Assembly: GCA_049518415.1 (NCBI GenBank)
Contig: JBEKRX010000019.1
Location: 18,171-82,170, forward strand
Direction: 5' to 3'
DNA from: CAVQND01 sp049518415
Lineage (GTDB): Bacteria; Verrucomicrobiota; Verrucomicrobiia; Limisphaerales; UBA8199
Length of the DNA stretch: 64,000 nucleotides
The position numbers were made by a program, and so were the translations under genes. The stretch's first letter is position 1; every line of letters starts with the position of its first letter. The notes under the pieces were generated by a model. That model was given only the letters and a program-made list of their open reading frames with translations, was not told where the DNA came from and did no database searches. Shown here piece after piece: positions 1 to 9,532 of this stretch.

Positions 1-22
1 TCGAATCCTCTCCCTTCCGCCA
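1..22 (+). tRNA. 3' end of a tRNA, probably tRNA-Ser (5' part outside window)
   Basis: The first bases read as the T-loop (TCGAAT), the T-stem 3' strand, a 7-nt acceptor strand CCCTTCC, discriminator G and an encoded CCA. A G discriminator and an implied 5' acceptor starting GGAAGGG fit serine tRNAs best. The anticodon lies outside the window, so the identity is an inference. Confidence 0.6.
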
Positions 23-240
23 AACTGGATACCGGCAGGGAAGGGATCGCAATTTATCGGAAGTTCGCGTGCGGCCCTCCAAGCACCGCCGGCGCCGCTG
101 GCATTGCTTCTGGCGAATGACGGGTCAGGAAAACGCCCCGGTTTTTCACGGCCAGCACACCCCTCGTCAAACCACAGGACTAAACGACAACCGACTTGCA
201 GATTGCTTCCTGGCTGATTTCAGCCATGCTCGGCGGGTTT

Positions 241-1710
241 ATGAAGCGACTGGTGCCGGTGGTCGCGTGCGCCACGGCGCTTTTTGGCGCGCTGGTTTGG
301 GCGCACCCTGACACGCTTACGGAAGTGAATCAACTCGAACTGCAAGGGCATTTCAAGGAAGCCGCCGCGGTCCTGGGCCGGGCGTTGAATGCTCCCGCTT
401 TGCCGGCGGCGGAGCGGCGCCAATTGGCGTTTGCCTTGGACCGGCTGGAGCGGATCCGCAAGGATTTTCCCTTTACTAAAGAAACGCTCTTTGCCGCCCT
501 CAAAGACTCGGTCCAGGACCTCACGGCCGCCGAGTACAACCGCTGGGTTGACGAAGGCCGCTTCGACAGCCGGCAGATTGACGGCGAGCGCCGTTTCCTG
601 ACTTCCAGCGTCGCGAATCTCTTTTTCCGCCACCCGGAGCTCAACGGCCGGCGTGTCCCGCCCCGCAACTCCGTCCCCCTCGAGCAACTGCACTGGGAAA
701 CCTGCCTGACCATCAAGCAAGCGGCGCAAGCCCAGCGAAAGCCCTACGTCCTGCCCAAGCGATTCCAGGCCACCATGACCGTTACGGCCGCCGCCAACGC
801 CGTCCCCGCCGGCCAACTCATCCGCGCCTGGCTGCCGCTCCCCCGCCACTATCCTTTCCAGGGCGACTTCCAACTGTTCTCGTCCTCTTCCACGCCCAAG
901 CACCTCGCGGACGAACAGCAGCCCATCCGCTGCCTTTGCCTGGAGCAGCCAGCGGTAAAGGACCTGCCAACTGAATTCTCGGTCGGATACTTTTACACCA
1001 GCCACGGCGTCTGGTTCGACCTCCAGCCGGCGGCGGTGCGGCCCTGCGACCCGAGCGACCCGGCCCTCAAGGACTTTCTGCGCCAGGGGCCGCATGTGGT
1101 CTTTACACCGGAAATCCGCGCGCTGGCGCGGCAGATTGTCGGCCAGGAGACCAATCCCTGTTTGAAGGCCAGGAAATCCTACGACTGGATCGCCGAGCAC
1201 ATCCAATATAGTTACGCCCCGGAGTACTCGACGATTCGTAACCTGAGCGCTGATTGTCTGCGCAAAGGCTACGGCGATTGCGGCGAGCAAGCGCTGCTGT
1301 TCATCACCCTCTGCCGCCTGAACGGCATTCCCGCCCGCTGGCAATCCGGCTGGAACACTTTTCCCGGCGAGCAAACGATTCACGATTGGTCGGAAGTCTA
1401 TCTCGCGCCCTACGGCTGGGTGCCGGTGGACCCCTACATGGGCGTCTATGCCATGCGCTACGCGACCTCGCTCACGCCGGAACAGCGCCGCCAGGTGCGC
1501 GATTTCTATTTCGGCGGCCTGGACCAATACCGCATGGCGGCCAACAGCGACCACAACCAAACCCTCACTCCCCCCAAACAATCCCTGCGCTCCGACGACG
1601 TGGATTTCCAGCGCGGGGAACTCGAATGGGGCGGGCACAATATCTATTTTGACCAATACGCTTACAGCTTTACCCTCAAAGAACTCAAAGTGCCGGGGCG
1701 CGATGAATGA
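241..1710 (+). CDS. Secreted transglutaminase-like domain protein
   Basis: 489 aa. The start at 241 is chosen over an upstream ATG because it gives a clean signal peptide (MKRLVPVVACATALFGALVWA). The C-terminal half has a transglutaminase-like papain fold: Cys347 in YGDCGEQA, His381 in HDWSEVYL and Asp397 in WVPVDPYMG form the expected Cys-His-Asp triad. The N-terminal 200 residues are helical and not recognised. Such periplasmic proteins act as proteases, amidases or transferases, and the substrate cannot be deduced. The 3' end overlaps the next gene by 8 nt, implying translational coupling. Confidence 0.85.
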   Translation: MKRLVPVVACATALFGALVWAHPDTLTEVNQLELQGHFKEAAAVLGRALNAPALPAAERRQLAFALDRLERIRKDFPFTKETLFAALKDSVQDLTAAEYNRWVDEGRFDSRQIDGERRFLTSSVANLFFRHPELNGRRVPPRNSVPLEQLHWETCLTIKQAAQAQRKPYVLPKRFQATMTVTAAANAVPAGQLIRAWLPLPRHYPFQGDFQLFSSSSTPKHLADEQQPIRCLCLEQPAVKDLPTEFSVGYFYTSHGVWFDLQPAAVRPCDPSDPALKDFLRQGPHVVFTPEIRALARQIVGQETNPCLKARKSYDWIAEHIQYSYAPEYSTIRNLSADCLRKGYGDCGEQALLFITLCRLNGIPARWQSGWNTFPGEQTIHDWSEVYLAPYGWVPVDPYMGVYAMRYATSLTPEQRRQVRDFYFGGLDQYRMAANSDHNQTLTPPKQSLRSDDVDFQRGELEWGGHNIYFDQYAYSFTLKELKVPGRDE

Positions 1711-2512
1711 CCAGCCAATCAATCTGAAACAGGCGCAAGCCACGGCCGTGTCAGCCGCTCGGGCCGTGGGCGCCTTGCTGCGACGCAACCTGCCTGCCCG
1801 CAAACGGACCGAAATGGTCACGCAGCATGACATCAAGCTGGAACTCGATGTCCGCTGCCAGAAACTGATCGAGCGGGTCCTCCTCGCCGCCTACCCCCGC
1901 AGCGCCCTGTTGGGCGAAGAGGGTGTGGCCGGCCAGGCGGGCGCCGACTGGCGATGGGTCGTGGACCCGATCGACGGCACGGTCAATTTCGCCTACGGGA
2001 TTCCGCACGCCTGCGTTTCCATTGCCCTGCAACAGCGAACCGCAAACCCGGATGCGTCCACCTACGCGGACGGCTATCAAACGCTGGTCGGGGTGGTGTA
2101 TGACCCGTTCTGCGACGAGCTGTGGACGGCGGCGCGCGGGCAGCCGGCGCGATTGAATGGCAGAATCATTCACGTCAGCCGCCGGCGCCGGCTGGCCGAA
2201 GCCATCATCTCGATTGGCTTCGCCAAGACCCGGGAGAGTCTCGAGGCCACCTTGCCCTACTTCGTCGAACTCGTCCACCGCGTGCGCAAGCTGCGCGTCA
2301 TGGGTTCAGCCGCCCTGGCGTTGACCTACGTCGCCAGCGGGCGGTTCGACGCCTACATCGAACGGGGCATCCGGCTTTGGGACATCGCTGCCGGGGGCTT
2401 GATTGTCGAGTGCGCCGGCGGCCAGTTCTGGCGCCAGGCCGCGGGAGACCAGGCCTATCGTATGATTGCGAGCAACGGCCCGCTTCGTCGCTACCTCCGC
2501 GTGCCGGATTGA
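1703..2512 (+). CDS. Inositol monophosphatase family protein
   Basis: 269 aa. The ATG at 1703 overlaps the end of the transglutaminase gene, whose stop is at 1708-1710. It carries both family signatures: the metal-binding DPIDGTVNF motif preceded by a GEEG loop, and a C-terminal WDIAAGGLIVECAGG motif. The family dephosphorylates inositol-1-phosphate and related sugar phosphates (SuhB, HisN, CysQ-like members) using Mg2+. Length is typical. The exact substrate is not clear; histidinol phosphate or inositol phosphate are both possible. Confidence 0.9.
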   Translation: MNDQPINLKQAQATAVSAARAVGALLRRNLPARKRTEMVTQHDIKLELDVRCQKLIERVLLAAYPRSALLGEEGVAGQAGADWRWVVDPIDGTVNFAYGIPHACVSIALQQRTANPDASTYADGYQTLVGVVYDPFCDELWTAARGQPARLNGRIIHVSRRRRLAEAIISIGFAKTRESLEATLPYFVELVHRVRKLRVMGSAALALTYVASGRFDAYIERGIRLWDIAAGGLIVECAGGQFWRQAAGDQAYRMIASNGPLRRYLRVPD

Positions 2513-2656
2513 GACCGCACGTGGCAACGTTGCAACGTTAAAGCGTTGATGCGTTGGAGCCTTGGCAATGGGAACCAACGACACAATTCCCCCCGCATCT
2601 GGCGGCTCGCCGCTCGCTTCCGGTGCCAGGGAGTTTGGCCGGGTTCGGGCGAAGTT

Positions 2657-3388
2657 TCACCGCTCCGAAGGTTTCGGCCTGCGGCCTGCGGACTTTCCCT
2701 CCAATCTCCGCTTGAGCTTCGCCAAAGCCCGGGCGCGGTGGCTTAACTGGTTCTTTAGCGCTTCGCCCAGTTCGGCAAAGGTCTGGTCGTAACCCACGGG
2801 CACAAACAGCGGGTCGTAGCCGAAGCCACCCTGGCCGCGCCGGGCCAAGGCAATCCACCCTTCACAGGCGCCTTCGAAAAGCTCCGTGAGCAACCCAGGC
2901 TCGTTTGCCTGGCACGCCGGCGAGGCCGTTTCCTTTTCCGGCGCGACTACCGGTGTCAGGGCCAGGACGCAACGGAAACGTGCCGTCCGCTTCTCCGGCG
3001 GGACATCCTTGAGCAGGCGCAGCAGCTTGGCATTGTTCTCGGCGCTCGCGGAGTTGTCCGGCCGGCCGCTGTCCAGCGCGGCAAACCTGGCCGAGTGCAC
3101 CCCCGGGGCGCCTCCCAGCGCATCCACCTCCAACCCGGAATCATCGGCCAGCACGAAAAACTCTCCACGCGCCTGGCGCCTGGATTTCCGCCCGCCGCCC
3201 TCCGCCAGCCACCGTGCCAGCTCCACCGCCTTCCTGGCCGCGTTCCCCGCAAGGGCCGCGGCGCCTTCGATCACCTTGGGCGCATTCGGAAAATCGTTCA
3301 GGGTCAGGTATTGGAACCGCTCCCCGAGAATCGCGCGGATTTCTTCGACCTTATGCGCGTTGCGCGTGGCAATGAGCAATGTAATCAT
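2657..3388 (-). CDS. rdgB: RdgB/HAM1 non-canonical purine NTP pyrophosphatase
   Basis: 243 aa. It begins with the family's N-terminal motif (LLIATRNAHKVEEI) and contains the diagnostic block LADDSGLEVDALGGAPGVHSARFA, followed near the C-terminus by GFGYDPLFVP and the FAELGEALKNQLSHRARAL motif. The enzyme hydrolyses dITP, XTP and related deaminated nucleotides to monophosphates, keeping them out of DNA. It is about 40 residues longer than E. coli RdgB because of a Lys/Arg-rich loop and an insertion around residues 150-170. It converges on the upstream inositol-phosphatase gene. The 144-bp gap between them holds short ACGTTGC/AACGTT direct repeats at about 2520-2550. Confidence 0.93.
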   Translation of the reverse strand: MITLLIATRNAHKVEEIRAILGERFQYLTLNDFPNAPKVIEGAAALAGNAARKAVELARWLAEGGGRKSRRQARGEFFVLADDSGLEVDALGGAPGVHSARFAALDSGRPDNSASAENNAKLLRLLKDVPPEKRTARFRCVLALTPVVAPEKETASPACQANEPGLLTELFEGACEGWIALARRGQGGFGYDPLFVPVGYDQTFAELGEALKNQLSHRARALAKLKRRLEGKSAGRRPKPSER

Positions 3389-3730
3389 GCGCTATTGCGC
3401 TTTCGTCAGTCGAAACCCGCAGCAGCCCACTTTGACGCCTGGCAAGGCCATGAGCTAATCTCGCCGAAACCGGGAGCGGAGTAAAACGCAAAACGTAATG
3501 CGGGACCACGAGGGAGCATTTTCACTTTTTTTGGAGGCCTTTCCGGCTCTTTACCTTAATCCTTGCTCCTAATCTTGATCCGAATCCATCGGCTCTTCGA
3601 GCATGAGAAGGATGAAGATTAGGATTACGATTAGGAGCTAGGACCAACCAAAAAAGCGCAATGCGCCCTTTGGTCCGGTGGTCCCCATTTCGCCATTGCC
3701 AAGCGGCCGGGTTTTGGATTGAATGGGGCC
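3389..3730. repeat. Intergenic region with imperfect inverted repeat of TAATCYT units
   Basis: No gene is supported here. Positions about 3553-3645 carry clustered CTAATC/GATTAG units in opposite orientations (for example GCTCCTAATC on the left and GATTAGGAGC on the right), able to form an imperfect hairpin. The stretch separates the divergent rdgB gene from the sugar cluster, so promoters for both should lie here, but no convincing -35/-10 pair was seen. Confidence 0.5.
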
Positions 3731-5227
3731 ATGAAGACTCAACAAACCGGTCAGTTTTCACCCCAGGAGAATTCACCCGCCGCCACAAGGGCCGCGGGCG
3801 GACTCGACCGCCGGTCCTTTCTCCAGCAGTCGCTGTTTTTAGCCGGCGGGTGTGCTTGCTGTTTGCAGGCGGGGAGTCTGTTTGCCCTGGCAACGCCGCT
3901 CACCACCACCTTGATCAGTCCCGGTTGCCGGCGCTCGAAGGTCAAGGTGGCCAAGGTGTATCTGGGCGTGCCCAAGCCGCACTGGCCCACCCCCAAACTG
4001 GATGTCGAGGCCGAAGCCAGGCGCTACGAGGCCGCGTTTGCGGAGATGCACAAGGAGTTTGCGGACGTGGAATTCCTCGCCAGCAAGCTCGTGACCCGGC
4101 CGGAGGAACTGAGCGGCCTCCAGGGCGCGCTGCAAGCGGCGGATGGCATTCTGCTCATCCATCTCACCATCGGCGTGGGGGCGATGATAGCGGAGGTCCT
4201 CGCCGCCAAGAAACCGACGGCCTTGTTTGCGGCGCCCTATTCGGGCCATGAATGGAGCGGCTTCGGCGCGCTGCGCAATCAACCCGGCGGCGAGAGCCTG
4301 GAATGCCTGCTCACCAGCGATCTGCGGCAGTTGGCGGCGGCGGTGCGGCCGTTCCGCGCCATTCACCATTTGCGCGAAGCCAAAATCCTCAACCTCACCA
4401 CCCGCCCACTCCCGGCGGACTACACCCGGGCGATTGCGGAAAAGTTCGGCACCGAGATCAAGGTGCTCGACCTGCCGCGCATGCTGGCCGCCTACGATGC
4501 GATTGACCCGAAAGCGGCCGAGGCGGAAACGCGGCGCTGGATGCGCGCCGCCACCAAGATCGTCGAGCCGCCCCGCGCCGAGATTTTCAATTCCTGCCGC
4601 CTGGCGCTCGCCTTCGAGCAAGTCATGGCCGAGGAAAATGCGACGGCGCTGACGGTTGATTGCTACGGCACGATGTATCAAAAGCTCCCCGCCTTCCCGT
4701 GCGTCGGTTTTGTCCGCTTGAACGACCTGGGCCTGGCCGGGATTTGCGAGTCGGACCTGAGCAGCGGGATGACCTTCCTGTTGCTGCAAGGATTGTCCGG
4801 ACGGCCCGGCTTCATCAGCGACCCGACGGTCGATGAGTCCAAGCACGCGATTATTCTGGCGCACTGTCTGGGCGCGACCCGGATGGACGGGCCCGAGGGG
4901 CCGCGGGCGCCCTTCAAGCTGCGCACGATCATGGAACGCCAGGAAGGCTGCGTCCCCCAAGTGCGCATGCGGGTCGGCCAGAAAGTCACCCAAGCCCTGC
5001 TCATCGGCGCCGACCGCTTGCAGTATTTCACCGGCGACATCATCGAATCACCCGACACCGAACGGGGCTGCCGCACCAAGATGACGGTCAAAGTGGAGGG
5101 CGACCTTGAACGACTGTGGCAAAACTGGTCGCATGGCCTGCACCGCGTCACCTGCTACGGCGATCTCACCGCCGACCTGAAGCGTTTCTGCCGCTACAAG
5201 CACATCCAGATGGTCAACGAGGCCTGA
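3731..5227 (+). CDS. Tat-exported L-fucose/L-arabinose isomerase-like protein
   Basis: 498 aa. The ATG at 3731 precedes a twin-arginine-type leader (DRRSFLQQS followed by a hydrophobic stretch). The mature protein resembles the L-fucose isomerase fold: an N-terminal Rossmann-like part (residues about 65-190) and a C-terminal part containing CESDLSSGMTFLLLQGLSGR plus FISDPTVDESK, a block typical of the fucose isomerase C-terminal domain. A Tat signal on an isomerase-like protein is unusual, since true isomerases are cytosolic, so it may be a carbohydrate-binding or redefined enzyme. It heads a run of five plus-strand sugar genes; the next starts 38 bp downstream. Confidence 0.75.
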   Translation: MKTQQTGQFSPQENSPAATRAAGGLDRRSFLQQSLFLAGGCACCLQAGSLFALATPLTTTLISPGCRRSKVKVAKVYLGVPKPHWPTPKLDVEAEARRYEAAFAEMHKEFADVEFLASKLVTRPEELSGLQGALQAADGILLIHLTIGVGAMIAEVLAAKKPTALFAAPYSGHEWSGFGALRNQPGGESLECLLTSDLRQLAAAVRPFRAIHHLREAKILNLTTRPLPADYTRAIAEKFGTEIKVLDLPRMLAAYDAIDPKAAEAETRRWMRAATKIVEPPRAEIFNSCRLALAFEQVMAEENATALTVDCYGTMYQKLPAFPCVGFVRLNDLGLAGICESDLSSGMTFLLLQGLSGRPGFISDPTVDESKHAIILAHCLGATRMDGPEGPRAPFKLRTIMERQEGCVPQVRMRVGQKVTQALLIGADRLQYFTGDIIESPDTERGCRTKMTVKVEGDLERLWQNWSHGLHRVTCYGDLTADLKRFCRYKHIQMVNEA

Positions 5228-5265
5228 GCTGGGCACGCGCGAAAACAATTGACGGACGCAGCAAG

Positions 5266-6546
5266 ATGATAACCACGATCCGCAAATTCGCCCGTTCCAC
5301 GCTCTGGCTGCTGCTGCCAGCGGCCATCGCACAGGCCGGGGAGCCGGTGTATCCGGTGAAGATAAGTCAGAATGGAAGGTACTTTGTCGATCAGCGGGGC
5401 GAGCCCGTCTTCTGGCTGGGCACGACGCAGTGGCAGCTCTTCCGCGAATACACCCTCGAGGACGCCCGCACGATCCTTCAGAAAACCAAAGAGAAAGGCT
5501 TTGCCTTCGCCCAGGTCATGCTCCTGGGCGTGGGCGACGGCACCAAGCCGAACGTCTATGGCGAAAAGCCCTGGCTCGACAATAATCCCCTCACGCCCAA
5601 CGAGGCCTATTTCAAGAACGTCGATGCGGTCGTGCGCACCGCGCGTGAAAACAACGTCGTCATTTCGATGACGCTCTACCACCAGCGTTACCGCAAATAT
5701 ATCACCGTGGATAACGCTCGCGCGTGGGCCAAATGGCTGGCTGGGCGGTACAAAGACGTGCCGACCATCGTGTGGTCCATGACGCCCGAGGCCAGGCAGG
5801 AGTTTGTGCCGGTCTTGCGGGAACTGGCGGCGGGCCTGCATGCAGGCGACGGCGGTTACCACCTGATCACCTTCAAGCCCGACCCCGCCCCGTACTCTTC
5901 CAGCTTCATCCACGGCGAGAGTTGGCTGGCCTTTGACTCGATGCAAACCTGGAAGGGCGTCGAGCTGATCTATCCCATGGTGACCAAAGACTACAATCTT
6001 AAGCCGGTGAAACCGGTGCTCATGGCGGAAGGCGCATATGAACAAGGGTCGGAGTACGGCTTCGAGGTGACGCCGCTTTGGATTCGCCGGCAGGCCTACT
6101 ATTCCTACCTGGCCGGCGGGCATCACACCTACGGACACAATGACAGTTGGCGGGTGTTGCCCACCTGGAAGCAGGCGCTGGACGCGCCGGGCGCGACGCA
6201 ATTAGGCATCCTCAAGCGAGTCTTTCTCGACCGCAAGGAATGGTGGCGCCTGGTTCCGGACCAGGCCATTCTGGCCAGTGGCGGCAACACCAATGGACCA
6301 GTATTGAACCTGGCTGCCCGCCACAAGGACGGTCAATGGGCGCTGGTGTATTTGGGGAGCAAGGCCTCCTTCTCCGTCAATCTGGACAAGGTCGCCGCCG
6401 GGACGAAGGTCAAAGCGTCCTGGAGCGATCCGCAAACCGGCGAATCCGTGGCGATTGGCCGCTTTGCCAATCGGGGCGTGGAATCGTTCTCGACGCCCAA
6501 CGGGTGGGAGGATGCGCTGCTGGTATTGGAAGCCGCGGGAAGTTGA
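5266..6546 (+). CDS. DUF4038-type glycoside hydrolase, secreted
   Basis: 426 aa starting at 5266; the longer upstream frame overlaps the preceding gene and lacks a leader. Residues 1-24 form a signal peptide ending AQAG. The start of the mature domain, YFVDQRGEPVFWLGTTQWQL, is the hallmark of DUF4038 (TIM-barrel glycosidases including the apiosidase-like GH140 group). The C-terminal ~80 residues (ALVYLGSK, SWSDPQTGESVAIG) match the small collagen-binding-like beta domain that usually follows it. It probably hydrolyses a plant or algal side-chain sugar in the periplasm or outside the cell. The specific linkage is unknown. Confidence 0.82.
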   Translation: MITTIRKFARSTLWLLLPAAIAQAGEPVYPVKISQNGRYFVDQRGEPVFWLGTTQWQLFREYTLEDARTILQKTKEKGFAFAQVMLLGVGDGTKPNVYGEKPWLDNNPLTPNEAYFKNVDAVVRTARENNVVISMTLYHQRYRKYITVDNARAWAKWLAGRYKDVPTIVWSMTPEARQEFVPVLRELAAGLHAGDGGYHLITFKPDPAPYSSSFIHGESWLAFDSMQTWKGVELIYPMVTKDYNLKPVKPVLMAEGAYEQGSEYGFEVTPLWIRRQAYYSYLAGGHHTYGHNDSWRVLPTWKQALDAPGATQLGILKRVFLDRKEWWRLVPDQAILASGGNTNGPVLNLAARHKDGQWALVYLGSKASFSVNLDKVAAGTKVKASWSDPQTGESVAIGRFANRGVESFSTPNGWEDALLVLEAAGS

Positions 6547-6675
6547 GGGCCCAACAGGCGCTGGACAAGGCAAGAACAAAGCTATGGCTTCGGTCAAAAG
6601 TATGCCGCGCTCGAGTCGGCCTGAAATCCCAAAGAACGGCGCGTTCCGCAAGACCGCCAGTATTGGAGGCAAGTT

Positions 6676-7911
6676 ATGACAAATCGCCGAACCTTCATGC
6701 ACCAACTGATGGGCAGCGCCGCCTGGGTGGCGGCTCCGGGGCTATTCTCACCAGGCCGGGTCCTGGGCGCCAACGACCGCATCCGCATCGGCTTGATCGG
6801 CGCCGGCAGCCGCGGCAAGGAGATTTTCCGCGCGGCCCTGCGCTGTCCCCAGGTCGAAGCTGCCGGAGCCGCCGATGTCTATACCCGGCGCCTCGACGAA
6901 GCCAAGGCCATCGCGCCGGCAATCAAGACCTACCGGGATTTCCGGCAATTGCTCGAGGACAAGTCGCTCGATGCCCTCCTGATTGCCACGCCCCAGCACC
7001 AGCACGCCCTGAACTTCGTCCCCGCCATTCAGGCCGGCAAAGATGTGTACCAGGAGAAAACCATGGCGTTCAATCCCGACCATGCCCGGCGCATGCGCAA
7101 GGCCTTCGAGGGTTCTGGACGCGTCGTCCAGATCGGCATGCAGATGAACAGCGGAGCGGGCCTCCGGCAAGCCCAGGAACTGGCCACGCCCGAGCGCCTG
7201 GGCGCCATCACGGCCATCCAGGCCTTCCACTATCGCAATGCTCCCTATGGCGGCTGGCTGCGGGAGATACCCCCGGATTGTGACCCGGAGCACGTCGATT
7301 GGCCCGCCTTTGAGGGCGAAGCCAATCGCCAGCCCTTCGACCCCCAGCGGTACATGAACTGGCGCTTCTACTGGGATTACTCGGGGGGCAACGTCTTCGA
7401 GAATATGGTCCACCAGCTCGGCTTTTGGTACAAGGCGCTGGGGCTCAGCATTCCGGAAAGCGTGACCATGGCCGGCGCCAATTACCGGTGTCCCAGGATG
7501 GAGCTCCCGGACACCATGTCGGTCTCGATGAACCACCGGGAAAAGCTCCTCTTCACCTGGAATTCGATGTTCGGCAATGCCTATTACGGCGAGGGTTACG
7601 ACTACCTGTTTGGCGCCAAGGGCACTGTAACGCACGATGAGTCGGATCAAGTCCGCTACTTGCCCCCGGGAACCAAGCCCGCAGGCGGGGCCGCCGAGAC
7701 AGCAGGCCCTTCGGCGCCGGCCCGTGCGGGTTACTCGGATTACACGCTCCAGCACCTGCAGAATTTCTTCGATTGTATCCGCAGCCGCAAGGAGCCCATC
7801 TGCCCCTTCGACCTGGGCTTTCGCACGGCGATTGCCTGCCAAATGGCGATCACCTCCTGCCGGCAGCAGCGCGCCGTGCATTGGGACCCCCAGACCGAAG
7901 AAATCGTGTGA
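6676..7911 (+). CDS. Gfo/Idh/MocA family oxidoreductase with Tat signal
   Basis: 411 aa. A Tat-like leader (NRRTFMHQL, hydrophobic stretch, cleavage near LGAND) is followed by the NAD(P)-binding Rossmann fold with IGLIGAGSRGKEIF at about residues 36-49. The C-terminal alpha/beta substrate domain includes the block with EENMVHQLGFWYKAL. Family members oxidise or epimerise sugars, and exported Tat versions are abundant in Verrucomicrobiota and Planctomycetota, carrying a bound NAD(P) cofactor. It sits 129 bp after the DUF4038 gene and is followed by a second family member. Confidence 0.88.
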   Translation: MTNRRTFMHQLMGSAAWVAAPGLFSPGRVLGANDRIRIGLIGAGSRGKEIFRAALRCPQVEAAGAADVYTRRLDEAKAIAPAIKTYRDFRQLLEDKSLDALLIATPQHQHALNFVPAIQAGKDVYQEKTMAFNPDHARRMRKAFEGSGRVVQIGMQMNSGAGLRQAQELATPERLGAITAIQAFHYRNAPYGGWLREIPPDCDPEHVDWPAFEGEANRQPFDPQRYMNWRFYWDYSGGNVFENMVHQLGFWYKALGLSIPESVTMAGANYRCPRMELPDTMSVSMNHREKLLFTWNSMFGNAYYGEGYDYLFGAKGTVTHDESDQVRYLPPGTKPAGGAAETAGPSAPARAGYSDYTLQHLQNFFDCIRSRKEPICPFDLGFRTAIACQMAITSCRQQRAVHWDPQTEEIV

Positions 7912-8009
7912 TCAGCCCTGGAACGGGAGCGCCCTGTGCTGGTGCCGTGCGAAATCCTCGCCGGCCGCGAAGATTCTCCGCCGGGGACGCGTCCCCGCCA
8001 ACTCGACTT

Positions 8010-9365
8010 ATGAAAACCATGAATCGTCGCTCTTTCCTCAGCACCTCCGCCATCGGCGCGGGTGGTTTGGCGGCCGGGGTGGCCGTGCTCAACCGCCCGA
8101 AGACCACCTCGGCCGGGTCCGCCAATGACAAAATCCTGCTGGCCCTGGTTGGGGCCGGGGGACGCGGCGCCGCGCTCGCCCAGGGTCTCTCCAGCCTGGA
8201 GAACGTCGAGTTCAAATTCCTCTGCGAGGTCAACGACCGGCGCGGCGGGGAGTTGCTGCGCCAGTTGGAGCAGCGCCAGGGACACCCGCCCCAACGCGTG
8301 AAAGACCTCCGCCGCGCGCTGGCGGACAAGGAAGTGGACGGGGTCGTCATCGCCACGCCCGAGCACTGGCACGCGCTGGCCAGCGTTTGGGCCTGCCAGG
8401 CGGGCAAGGATGTCTATGTGGAAAAGAACCCCTCGCTCACGATTTGGGAAGGGCGCAAGATGGTTGAGGCGGCTCGCAAGTATAACCGTGTGGTGCAGGT
8501 GGGTTTCCAGAATCGCAGCGCGCCTTACGCGCTTTCCGCCCGCCAGTACTTGCAAAGCGGCAAGCTGGGGAAAATTGTGCTGGTCAAAGTCTTCAATCTC
8601 TTGCCGGGCGGTCCCTGGCAGGCCCAGCCCGATGCCCCGGCGCCGGCGGGACTGGATTGGGATTTGTGGCTGGGGCCGGCGCGGGAGGTCCCCTTCAACG
8701 CCGGCCGGCTCAATGGCTGGGGTGACTTCTGGGATTACGAGGGCGGCGTCCTGGCCGGCGACGGCAGCCATCAACTGGACCTGGCCCGGATGGCCCTGGG
8801 CGACCCGCCACACCCGCGGACTGTCACCTGCACGGGCGGCCGACTCGCCTTTGCCGACCAGCGCGAGACGCCGGACGTGCAGGTCATCAGCTATGATTTT
8901 GGCGACTACATCATGACCTGCGAGAATGGCACTTTCACGCCGTACCTGAAGAAATTCCCCAACCAAGTGCGTTACGGCACCCAGTGGCCGAACTGGGCCC
9001 AAAGCTGCTGCCGCATCGAAATCTATGGCACCAGGCAGATGATGTATCTGGGGCGGCACGGCTGCGGCTGGCAAGTGCTGGAGTCCGACGGCAAAGTGAC
9101 GGCGCAGGACAAAGGCTATTTCCCGGACAAGTGGCACCAGCCGAATTTCATCGCTTGCATGCGCAGCCGCCAGCGGCCCAATGCCGATATTGAGCAGAGT
9201 CATTTGAGCGCCTGCCTGGTGCACCTGGCCAACGTCGCCTACCGCTCCGGCGCCCGGAGCCTGCCGTTTGATGCCCAGTCCGAGTCCTTCACCGGCTCCG
9301 AGCGGGCCAACCAGTTTCTGAGGCCGGCGTACCGCAAGGATTATCGGGTGCCGGAGGTGGTATAA
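8010..9365 (+). CDS. Gfo/Idh/MocA family oxidoreductase with Tat signal (second copy)
   Basis: 451 aa. The start at 8010 is set by the Tat leader MKTMNRRSFLSTSAIG; the upstream frame has no leader. The Rossmann motif LALVGAGGRGAAL is at about residues 45-57, with the conserved region ATPEHWHALASVWACQAGKDVYVEKN typical of this branch (the EK pair is the usual catalytic/cofactor motif). It is only distantly similar to the upstream paralogue at 6676, so the pair is not a recent duplication. It probably acts on sugars released by the neighbouring glycosidases, an inference from context. Confidence 0.88.
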   Translation: MKTMNRRSFLSTSAIGAGGLAAGVAVLNRPKTTSAGSANDKILLALVGAGGRGAALAQGLSSLENVEFKFLCEVNDRRGGELLRQLEQRQGHPPQRVKDLRRALADKEVDGVVIATPEHWHALASVWACQAGKDVYVEKNPSLTIWEGRKMVEAARKYNRVVQVGFQNRSAPYALSARQYLQSGKLGKIVLVKVFNLLPGGPWQAQPDAPAPAGLDWDLWLGPAREVPFNAGRLNGWGDFWDYEGGVLAGDGSHQLDLARMALGDPPHPRTVTCTGGRLAFADQRETPDVQVISYDFGDYIMTCENGTFTPYLKKFPNQVRYGTQWPNWAQSCCRIEIYGTRQMMYLGRHGCGWQVLESDGKVTAQDKGYFPDKWHQPNFIACMRSRQRPNADIEQSHLSACLVHLANVAYRSGARSLPFDAQSESFTGSERANQFLRPAYRKDYRVPEVV

Positions 9366-9395
9366 GCTAATCCGCCCGCTCAGCAAGGGGCCGGG

Positions 9396-9432
9396 TTCGA
9401 CGTTGGAAGTTCGACGTTGACTGTTTGACGTT
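9396..9432. repeat. Short direct repeat of GTTCGACGTT
   Basis: Three near-identical copies of TTCGACGTT/TTTGACGTT lie just upstream of the GH106-like gene. They could be a simple slippage array or a binding-site cluster. No function is evident. Confidence 0.5.
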
Positions 9433-9532
9433 CATCTTTTCCGCCTCCGCCGAAAGTGGGATGCACCCAGACCTGCCGGCGCCCCCAGGGCCGCCTTGCT
9501 CCTTCGGAAGCCATCTGCTACAAGCCCAGGGT

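Noticed and set aside
1..22. Attachment site for an integrated element at the tRNA 3' end
   Set aside because: No second copy of the 3' end and no integrase gene was found in the window.
220..1836. Long minus-strand open frame opposite the transglutaminase gene
   Set aside because: It has no recognisable domain and is the antisense of two well-supported genes; GC-rich codon use makes such frames common.
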